The translations under genes were made by a program, and so were the position numbers. Positions 32,213-38,552 of a stretch of 64,000 nt of DNA are shown piece after piece. The notes under the pieces were generated by a model. That model saw only the letters and a list, made by a program, of their open reading frames with translations, had not been told where the DNA came from and did no database searches. The number at the start of each line of letters is the position of its first letter. Position 1 is the first letter of the stretch. Source of the DNA: JALOOB01 sp040766655 (GTDB lineage: Bacteria; Chloroflexota; Anaerolineae; CG2-30-64-16); assembly GCA_040766655.1 (NCBI GenBank), contig JAXGQB010000006.1, positions 434,001 to 498,000 on the forward strand, given 5' to 3'.

Positions 32213-32286
32213 GTAGGGGCGAGGTCGCCTCGCTCGGAGTTGGGCGGGGAAACCCCGCCCCTACAGCGCGTTCGCAATGTGCGAAC
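32213..32286. repeat. GTAGGGGC-family palindrome plus small hairpin after mtnA
   Basis: GTAGGGGC at 32213 and GCCCCTAC ending at 32264 bracket an internal GGGCGGGGAAACCCCGCCC hairpin and a GCGAGG/CCTCGC pair. Next to it TTCGC-AATGT-GCGAA (32271-32285) forms a short hairpin directly downstream of the mtnA stop. Confidence 0.7.
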
Positions 32287-32289
32287 GGT

Positions 32290-33366
32290 TCAGGCCTCGG
32301 AGGTTTGTGCAGCGCGCCGGCGCGCCTCGGCGGCCTCGACCGCGCGGCGCAGGCTCACGTCGAACGGCGGATAGCAGATGCCCTCCTCGGTGATGATGCC
32401 GGTCAGGTAGCGGTGTGGCGTCACGTCGAAGGCCGGGTTATAAACCGGCACGCCGTCCGGCGCAACCTGCTCGCTGCCCACCTTCGCCACTTCCTCCCAG
32501 CCGCGCTCCTCGATGGGAATGAGGTCGCCGTGTTCGAGGCTCAGGTCGATGGTGGGCGTGGGCACCACGGAGTAGCACGGGATGCCGTTCTCCTTCGCGA
32601 GCACGGCCAGCTTGTACGAGCCGATCTTGTTGGCCACGTCGCCGTTGGCTGCGACCCGGTCCGCACCGTACAGCACCACGTCCACCCTGCCCAGCCGCAT
32701 CAGCATGCCTGCCGCGTTGTCCGCGATCAGCGTCATGGGGATGCCGTCCTGCATCAACTCCCACGCGGTCAGGCGCGCGCCCTGCAGCCGTGGCCGCGTC
32801 TCGTCGGCCCAGACGTGTACGTCCTTGCCCTGCTCGTGCGCCGAGCGCACCACGGCGAGCGCGGTGCCGTAGTCCACCGTGGCCAGCGAGCCCGCGTTGC
32901 AGTGCGTCAGGATGTTGGCGCCCTGCGGGACGATCTCCGCGCCGAACGCGCCCATGCGCCGGTTGATCGCCACGTCTTCGTCCGCGATGGCCTGTGCCTC
33001 GGCCACCACCGCGGAGCGAATGTCGTCCACGTTGGGCAGCACGAGGGCGCCGGCGTAGTCCATGACACGGGCCGTGGCCCAGCTCAGGTTCACCGCGGTC
33101 GGCCGGGCCGCGTCCAGCGTCTGCCTGGCCTGCGCCAGGTCGGCGAGGAGGCTGTCGCGGTCTGTCGCCGGGCTCTGCAGTGCGGCGAGCGCCATGCCGA
33201 ACCCGCCGGCCGCGCCGATCGCGGGCGCGCCACGAACCACCATGTCCGTGATGGCCGCAGCGACCTCGCGATAGCCGGTGTAGGCCAGGATCTCGTAGCG
33301 CAACGGGAGGATGCGCTGGTCGATCATCTTCAGTTGGTTATCTTCCCACCACAGGGTGCGCGGCAT
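32290..33366 (-). CDS. mtnA: S-methyl-5-thioribose-1-phosphate isomerase
   Basis: A 358-residue methionine-salvage enzyme converting methylthioribose-1-phosphate to methylthioribulose-1-phosphate. Motifs: MVVRGAPAIGAAGGFGMALA, NLSWATARV, LTHCNAGSLATVDYGTAL with the catalytic Cys, DETRPRLQGARLTAWEL and YGADRVAANGDVANKIGSY with the catalytic Asp. Start ATG 33366; a longer frame to 33411 would run through the terminator hairpin. First gene after the SAM-I riboswitch. Confidence 0.96.
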   Translation of the reverse strand: MPRTLWWEDNQLKMIDQRILPLRYEILAYTGYREVAAAITDMVVRGAPAIGAAGGFGMALAALQSPATDRDSLLADLAQARQTLDAARPTAVNLSWATARVMDYAGALVLPNVDDIRSAVVAEAQAIADEDVAINRRMGAFGAEIVPQGANILTHCNAGSLATVDYGTALAVVRSAHEQGKDVHVWADETRPRLQGARLTAWELMQDGIPMTLIADNAAGMLMRLGRVDVVLYGADRVAANGDVANKIGSYKLAVLAKENGIPCYSVVPTPTIDLSLEHGDLIPIEERGWEEVAKVGSEQVAPDGVPVYNPAFDVTPHRYLTGIITEEGICYPPFDVSLRRAVEAAEARRRAAQTSEA

Positions 33367-33380
33367 AGGATGTACTCCGT

Positions 33381-33409
33381 AAAATAAAAATGCCCTCCGA
33401 GAGGAGGGC
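33381..33409 (-). terminator. Riboswitch-controlled terminator before mtnA
   Basis: On the minus strand GCCCTCC (33409-33403), loop TCTC, GGAGGGC (33398-33392), then ATTTTTATTTT. It lies between the SAM aptamer and the mtnA start, as expected for a transcriptional OFF switch. Confidence 0.9.
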
Positions 33410-33438
33410 ACAGTAGCGTGACATGCTTAGGCCGGCCT

Positions 33439-33636
33439 CTCATCTTCCAGACTGGTCACGACGGTCGCAGACCGGCGTGATACGCTGACGGAATTGGCAC
33501 CTGCCCGATGTCCCGTTCGGGGCTCCGCCGCCCTCATGCAGCTTGTTAGCCGCACGCGTGCGTCGCAACCGGTCTCCGGGGCTCCAGGTGGTTGCCGGGG
33601 GTTCACAGGGCCGATCCCTCCCCCCCTCTGGATGAG
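33439..33636 (-). ncRNA. SAM-I (S-box) riboswitch aptamer
   Basis: Read on the minus strand: 5' P1 strand CTCATC (33636-33631), AGAGGGGGGAGGGA, TCGGCCC, TGTGAACCCCCGGCAACC, then GGTGCCAATTCC, and closing GAAGATGAG near 33439. These blocks and their order are the conserved core of the SAM-I riboswitch; the helix between GGCAACC and GGTGCC is longer than average. With SAM bound, the downstream terminator would form and stop transcription of mtnA and the genes behind it. Recognised by eye; a covariance search would confirm. Confidence 0.93.
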
Positions 33637-33685
33637 TTGTCCAGGTTCGAGTTGTTAAAGCGGTACGTGCGCCGCACAAGGCACA

Positions 33686-33713
33686 ACTATAGCACAACGT
33701 CCCCGATTGTCAA
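33686..33713 (-). promoter_or_regulatory. Promoter of the SAM riboswitch-mtnA unit
   Basis: On the minus strand TTGACA (33713-33708), a 16-nt spacer and TATAGT (33691-33686), about 50 nt upstream of the aptamer. Confidence 0.75.
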
Positions 33714-33784
33714 ACAAAGTGCCTCGTGCGTGGCGGCAATGGCCGCCCGGTGCAGTCGCCGCGCGTCGGGGCTGTGCAGCGGCG

Positions 33785-34591
33785 CTACGCGGCGTTGATC
33801 CGCAGCCACTCGTACATCAGCACGCCGCCGGCCACCGCGACGTTCAGCGATTCGGCCTTGCCGCGCATGGGCAGGCTGGCCCAGCGCTCGATCAGCGACT
33901 GGACATCGGCGGAAAGGCCGCGCGCCTCGTTGCCCAACACGAGCGCGACCGGGCCGCGCAGCGCCGACTCGCCCCACGGCTCGCCCGCGTGCTCGCTCGT
34001 CCCGACCGCGACCACGCCCTGCGCCGAAAGGAAGCGCAAGGCTCCGGGCGCATCGGCTGACTGCACGACGGGCAGGTTGAAGAGGGAGCCCATGCTGGCG
34101 CGGATCGTCTTCGGGTCGAAGAGGTCCACGGCAGGCTCGAGCACCAGCACGCCGGCTGCGGCCACCGCGTCCGCGGTGCGGATCAGCCCGCCGAGGTTGC
34201 CCGGGTCTTGCGGCCGGTCCAGGACGAGGACCAGGGGAACGCCCCGCAGGTCGAAGCTGGCGAGGGGCGTGTCAAAGGTTCGGAAGGCTGCAACGATCCC
34301 CTGTGGCCCGTCGCGGTCCGAAAGCGCGGCCATCACCGCCGCAGTGACGGGGTGCAGGGTCGCGCCGGCGGCGTGCAGCCGGTCGACGAGGGCCGGCGCC
34401 TGGGGTCCGGCGAACTGCTCCGGGCAGAAGAAGGCCGGCCCCGGGGTGAGGCCGGCGTCGAGCGCCATGTGAAGCAGCTGCAGTCCCTCGATCAGGAATA
34501 GCCCCTGCTCCTCCCGGTGCTTCCGCTGCCGCAGCTTCCGCGCCTCCACGACCTGGCGGTTGGCGGCGGAGGTGATGGCGGGTGTGGTCAT
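33785..34591 (-). CDS. SpoU/TrmH-family RNA 2'-O-methyltransferase
   Basis: A 268-residue protein. N-terminal substrate-binding domain (LRQRKHREEQGLFLIEGLQLL), then the knotted SPOUT domain with LVLDRPQDPGNLGGLIRTADAVAAAGV, GSLFNLPVV, PVALVLGNEARGLS and the final RGKAESLNVAVAGGVLMYE. It uses SAM to methylate a ribose in rRNA or tRNA; the target is unknown. The start is ATG 34591; a longer frame extends into the repeat pair upstream. Confidence 0.92.
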   Translation of the reverse strand: MTTPAITSAANRQVVEARKLRQRKHREEQGLFLIEGLQLLHMALDAGLTPGPAFFCPEQFAGPQAPALVDRLHAAGATLHPVTAAVMAALSDRDGPQGIVAAFRTFDTPLASFDLRGVPLVLVLDRPQDPGNLGGLIRTADAVAAAGVLVLEPAVDLFDPKTIRASMGSLFNLPVVQSADAPGALRFLSAQGVVAVGTSEHAGEPWGESALRGPVALVLGNEARGLSADVQSLIERWASLPMRGKAESLNVAVAGGVLMYEWLRINAA

Positions 34592-34615
34592 GTTATCCCC
34601 AGACCCCCGAGTCTT

Positions 34616-34678
34616 AGGCCAACCGAAGGTTGGCACGACCTCCCGAGGCGCAGGCCAGCCGCTGGCTGGCACGACCTC
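34616..34678. repeat. Tandem pair of 27-nt imperfect repeats with internal palindromes
   Basis: Copies at 34616-34642 and 34652-34678, both AGGCCA-n-CC...GG-n-TGGCACGACCTC; differences in the two arms are compensatory (AACC/GGTT versus AGCC/GGCT), so each still forms a hairpin. Located between ruvA and the SpoU gene. Confidence 0.8.
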
Positions 34679-34690
34679 GGAGGTCTTCTT

Positions 34691-35266
34691 CTATGAACCG
34701 AACGATGCCAGCGCGCGACGCAGGCGCTCCTCCACGTCGGTGACGTCGCGCGGCAGGGCCTGGACCGCGCGCTGCGCCTCCACGATGCTGTAGCCCAGCG
34801 CGGTGAGCGCGTCGATCACCGCCGCGTCGGCCTCGGTCAGTGCGGCGAGCCCCTCGCTGAGCTCCACCTCGCCCATCTTGTCCTTCAGTTCGAGCACGAT
34901 CTTCTGCGCGGTCTTCTTGCCGATGCCAGGCACGCGCGCGAGCACGTCGGCCTGCTCCTGGCCGATGGCCAGCCGCAGGGCGTCCGGCGCCATGCCCGAC
35001 AGGATGGAGAGGGCCAGCCTGGGCCCGACTCCGGACACCGTGATGAACTTGTGGAACAGGTCCAGCTCATCGTCGGTCGCGAAGCCGATGAGCGTGAGAT
35101 CGTCCTCGCGCACGACCAGGTGTGTGTGTAGTACGATCGGCTCGCCCGGCCGGCTCGCGGCCAGGAGTGGCGCGGGCACGAGCACGCGCAGCCCGACGCC
35201 GCCGACCATCACGATCAGTGCGTCGTTGGTCCGGGCGTAGATGTTGCCTTCGAGGATGGAGATCAT
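34691..35266 (-). CDS. ruvA: Holliday junction DNA helicase RuvA
   Basis: A 191-residue protein: OB-fold start MISILEGNIYARTNDALIV, two helix-hairpin-helix motifs (FHKFITVSGVGPRLALSIL; LARVPGIGKKTAQKIVLELKDKM) and a C-terminal UBA-like domain (DALTALGYSIVEAQRAV). RuvA binds four-way junctions for RuvB. I use the second of two adjacent ATGs for better ribosome-binding spacing. ruvC lies directly upstream across a palindrome; ruvB is not in the window. Confidence 0.97.
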   Translation of the reverse strand: MISILEGNIYARTNDALIVMVGGVGLRVLVPAPLLAASRPGEPIVLHTHLVVREDDLTLIGFATDDELDLFHKFITVSGVGPRLALSILSGMAPDALRLAIGQEQADVLARVPGIGKKTAQKIVLELKDKMGEVELSEGLAALTEADAAVIDALTALGYSIVEAQRAVQALPRDVTDVEERLRRALASFGS

Positions 35267-35277
35267 CATGTGTCCTT

Positions 35278-35307
35278 TGTAGGGGCGACCGGCCGGTCGC
35301 CCCTACA
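35278..35307. repeat. Perfect 30-nt palindrome overlapping the ruvC stop
   Basis: Arms TGTAGGGGCGACCGG (35278-35292) and its complement (35293-35307). The ruvC stop (TAG, minus strand 35305-35303) lies inside it. Same family as the elements at 5082 and 32213. Confidence 0.85.
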
Positions 35308-35797
35308 GGTTGGCCAGGCGGGTCAGCCGCGCACTGTGCAGGTGGCACACCGCAACGGCCACGGCGTCCGCTGCGTCGTCGGGCCTGGGAATGTGGTCCA
35401 GATGCAGCAGGAGACGCACCATCTCCTGCATCTGGCGCTTGTCCGCGTTGCCGTAACCCGAGAGCGCCTGCTTCACCTCGGCAGGCTTGTACTCCGCAAC
35501 GGGCAGCCCGGCCTGCGCCGCGGCCAACAGCACGACGCCCCGCGCCTGCCCGACCGAGATCGCGGTGGTGACGTTTCTTCCGAAGAAGAGCTGCTCCACC
35601 GCGACCGACTCTGGCCGGTGCTCGCGCAGGATGCGTGTGATCTCATCGTGCAGGACCAGCAGGCGCTCGGACATCGGCGCGCCCGGCGTGGTTTCTATCG
35701 CGCCGTACGCCACCAACATGGCCTCGCCGCGCTCGTCCTCAGTGACGACGCCGTAGCCCGTCGTGCCGATGCCGGGATCGATGCCCAGGACGATCAT
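35303..35797 (-). CDS. ruvC: Crossover junction endodeoxyribonuclease RuvC
   Basis: A 164-residue RNase H-fold resolvase: MIVLGIDPGIGTTGYGVV with the first catalytic Asp, AVEQLFFGRNVTTAISVGQARGV with Glu, YKPAEVKQALSGYGNADKRQMQEMV and PRPDDAADAVAVAVCH with the final acidic residues. It cuts Holliday junctions. Its start overlaps the yebC stop by one base (TAATG), the common yebC-ruvC-ruvA order. Confidence 0.97.
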   Translation of the reverse strand: MIVLGIDPGIGTTGYGVVTEDERGEAMLVAYGAIETTPGAPMSERLLVLHDEITRILREHRPESVAVEQLFFGRNVTTAISVGQARGVVLLAAAQAGLPVAEYKPAEVKQALSGYGNADKRQMQEMVRLLLHLDHIPRPDDAADAVAVAVCHLHSARLTRLANL

Positions 35798-36543
35798 TAT
35801 TCCAACTGTGCCAGGGCTTCTTCGCTGATCTCCAGGTTGGAATCGACCTTGACCACGTCATCGAGCTCTTCGATCGTCTCGACCAGGTTCAGCACCTGGA
35901 GGGTGTCGGCTGGTTCGAGCGAGACCTGGGTCTGGGCAAGCATCGCGACTTCCGCATCCTCGATCTGGTACCGGGCATCCAGAAAGGCCTGGCGCACCGT
36001 CTGCAGGTCGCCCGGGAGGGTGTAGATCTCGGCCACGCCTTCGCCGTATTGCACGTCCTCCGCACCTGCCTCCAGCGCGAGCTCGAAGATCGCGTCCGGA
36101 TCCTTGCCCGTCATGTCGACCGTGACGAGGCCTTTCTGATCGAACAGCCAGGCCACGCTTCCTGATTCGCCGAGCGACCCGCCGCCGCGAGTGAGCGCTC
36201 GGCGGAGTTCGCTGACGATGCGATTTCGGTTGTCGGTGACTACCTGGATGTACAGCGCGACGCCGTGAGGTCCGTAGCCCTCGTAGGTCACCTCTTCGAG
36301 CTGCGCGCCGTCCGAGTCGAGCCCTGCGCCGCGGCGAATGGCGCGGTCGATGTTGTCCTTGGGCATATTCTCGGCCTTGGCCTTGTCGACGGCCAGGCGC
36401 AGGCGGAAGTTGAAGTTGGGGTCAGGGCCCTGGCGCGCAGCGAACTGGATCTCGCGCGCCAGCTTGGTGAACATCTGTCCCCGCTTGGCATCCGCGGCGC
36501 CTTTCTTGCGCTTGATGGTGGCCCATTTGCTGTGTCCTGACAT
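35797..36543 (-). CDS. yebC: YebC/PmpR-family regulator (TACO1-like)
   Basis: A 248-residue protein with MSGHSKWATIKRKKGAADAKRG at the start, the family signature, then AKAENMPKDNIDRAIRRGAG and YEGYGPHGVALYIQVVTDN. YebC-type proteins are described as DNA-binding regulators and, more recently, as factors helping translation of proline-rich sequences. The ATG follows an AAGGAGG. A longer upstream open frame has no conserved content. Confidence 0.96.
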   Translation of the reverse strand: MSGHSKWATIKRKKGAADAKRGQMFTKLAREIQFAARQGPDPNFNFRLRLAVDKAKAENMPKDNIDRAIRRGAGLDSDGAQLEEVTYEGYGPHGVALYIQVVTDNRNRIVSELRRALTRGGGSLGESGSVAWLFDQKGLVTVDMTGKDPDAIFELALEAGAEDVQYGEGVAEIYTLPGDLQTVRQAFLDARYQIEDAEVAMLAQTQVSLEPADTLQVLNLVETIEELDDVVKVDSNLEISEEALAQLE

Positions 36544-36668
36544 TGAAGATGTACCTCCTTGATTAGTACGAAAGTACGAGCGGCCGCAGGGCGGGCACGC
36601 AGGCCCGCCCCTACCGGGCTGTGCTTGAGCAGGCGTGGAAGCCTGACGGCTGGCCCATGTGCCGGCCC

Positions 36669-38279
36669 CTACGTGTGATCGATAATGGCTTGCAGAAACG
36701 CACGGAACAACGGGTGCGGCCGGTTCGGCCGTGACAGGAACTCCGGATGGAACTGCACGCCCAGCATCCACGGGTGCAGGTTGCCATCCAGCTCCGCGAT
36801 CTCGACCAGCCGCCCGTCGGGCGAGAGGCCGCTGAAGCGCAGGCCCTGCTCGGCCGCAGGCGCTCGGTAGCGATTGTTGAACTCCCAGCGGTGACGATGG
36901 CGCTCGCCAATGCGGGTCTCCGGCGCGTACGCGGCCGCGGCCAGGCTGCCGGCCTGAAGGTCGCACGGCCACAAACCGAGGCGCATCGTGCCGCCCATAT
37001 CCTCGATGCCCTGTTGATCGGCCATGAGCGAGATGATCGGATCCGGCGTCTTCGGATTGAACTCGGTGCTGTTCGCGTCGGGCCGGCCGAGGACGTGGCG
37101 GGCGAACTCGATGCACATCACCTGCATGCCGAGGCACAGGCCGAAATAGGGGATGCGATGCTCGCGCGCGTACCTGGCCGCGGCCACCTTGCCTTCGATG
37201 CCGCGTTCGCCAAAGCCGCCAGGCACCAGGATGCCATCCACCCCCGCGAGCGCGGCCAGCCCGTCGGGCTTCTGGAGGGTCTCCGCGTGCACCCATTCTA
37301 TCTCCACGTCGTGGTCCAGCGACCAGGCTGCGTGGCGCAGCGCCTCGCGGACGCTCATGTAGGCATCTTCCAGCTCGACGTATTTGCCCACCAACGCGAT
37401 CCTGACCGTGGCCTTCGGCTGCGCGATCTTCTCGACGAGGTGGCGCCAATCCGCCAGGTCCGGCTTGGTGACCTTCAGCTCGAGCTTCTCCGCGATGAAG
37501 TCCGCGACGCCCTCTTCCTCCAGCATCAGCGGCACTTCGTAGACGCTTTTGGCCGTGTACACTGGCACCACCGCGCGCGGCTCCACGTCGGTGAAGAGCG
37601 CGACCTTCTCGCGCACGCTCTGCGTCACCGGCAGGTCGGACCGGCAGATGATCATGTCGGGCTGGATGCCGATGGAACGCAGCTCACGCACGCTGTGTTG
37701 GGTCGGCTTGGTCTTGAGCTCGTTCGACCCGGACAGGAACGGTAGCAGGGTGACGTGCACGTAGAAGGTGCGGCTGCGGCTTCCCAGGTCCTTGCGCAGC
37801 TGGCGGACGGCCTCGAAGAAGGGCAGGCCCTCGATGTCGCCCACGGTGCCGCCCACCTCGACGATCACCACGTCGGGGTCCGCGTGGCGCGCCGCGTCCT
37901 GGATGCGTCGCTTGATTTCGTTCGTGACGTGCGGGATGACCTGGATCGTCCCGCCGAGGAAGTCGCCGTGGCGCTCCTTTGCCAGCACCGCGCTGTAGAT
38001 CTGCCCGGTGGTGACATTGTTCTCCTTGCGTAGCGCCACGTCGGTGAATCGTTCGTAGTGCCCCAGGTCCAGGTCCGTCTCCGCACCATCCTCGGTGACG
38101 AAGACCTCGCCATGTTGATAGGGCGACATGGTGCCCGGATCGACGTTCAAGTAGGGATCCAGCTTCTGCATGGACACCGAAACACCGCGGCTTTTGAGCA
38201 GGCGGCCGATTGAGGCAGCCGTCACGCCCTTGCCCAATCCGCTGACGACGCCACCGGTAACGAATATATATGAGGTCAC
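36669..38279 (-). CDS. pyrG: CTP synthase
   Basis: A 536-residue enzyme converting UTP to CTP with glutamine. N-terminal synthase: YIFVTGGVVSGLGKGVTAASIGRLLK, DPYLNVDPGTMSPYQHGEVFVTEDGAETDLDLGHYERF. C-terminal class I glutaminase with GILVPGGFGERG, nucleophile Cys in YFGLCLGMQVMCIEFAR and HPEFLSRP. GTG start. Length and motifs are complete. Confidence 0.98.
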   Translation of the reverse strand: MTSYIFVTGGVVSGLGKGVTAASIGRLLKSRGVSVSMQKLDPYLNVDPGTMSPYQHGEVFVTEDGAETDLDLGHYERFTDVALRKENNVTTGQIYSAVLAKERHGDFLGGTIQVIPHVTNEIKRRIQDAARHADPDVVIVEVGGTVGDIEGLPFFEAVRQLRKDLGSRSRTFYVHVTLLPFLSGSNELKTKPTQHSVRELRSIGIQPDMIICRSDLPVTQSVREKVALFTDVEPRAVVPVYTAKSVYEVPLMLEEEGVADFIAEKLELKVTKPDLADWRHLVEKIAQPKATVRIALVGKYVELEDAYMSVREALRHAAWSLDHDVEIEWVHAETLQKPDGLAALAGVDGILVPGGFGERGIEGKVAAARYAREHRIPYFGLCLGMQVMCIEFARHVLGRPDANSTEFNPKTPDPIISLMADQQGIEDMGGTMRLGLWPCDLQAGSLAAAAYAPETRIGERHRHRWEFNNRYRAPAAEQGLRFSGLSPDGRLVEIAELDGNLHPWMLGVQFHPEFLSRPNRPHPLFRAFLQAIIDHT

Positions 38280-38325
38280 TTTGACTCCAGAACTTGCACT
38301 CAGAACAACGGGCCTTTTAACAACA

Positions 38326-38355
38326 GAGACACGGGGGTAAGCCTCCCCGTGTCTC
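38326..38355 (-). other. Hairpin in the pyrG leader
   Basis: 11-bp stem GAGACACGGGG / CCCCGTGTCTC (38326-38336 and 38345-38355) with an 8-nt loop, followed on the minus strand by TGTTGTTAAAA. It lies in the 273-bp divergent region between pyrG and the helicase gene and could attenuate pyrG; evidence is weak. I see no gene in the rest of that region. Confidence 0.4.
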
Positions 38356-38552
38356 CGGCGAAGTTCGCATTAAGTCCAATCAAATGTCGGAAATTTGAGC
38401 ACCTTGCGCAAGGAAATCATTCACGTGGTCCTTAGTTATCGAATCGGGCACAGTATAGCACGGCCCCTGTCAAACGCATAACCCGGCCGCTTGTGGTACA
38501 ATGGGTCCTAAGCGCGGGCGGCCGCCGGCCGTCCTAGAATGGAGACCTCCCC

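Noticed and set aside
36544..37449. N-terminal extension of yebC by about 300 residues
   Set aside because: The extra part overlaps pyrG in antisense and has no similarity to anything; YebC begins at MSGHSKW with an AAGGAGG before it.
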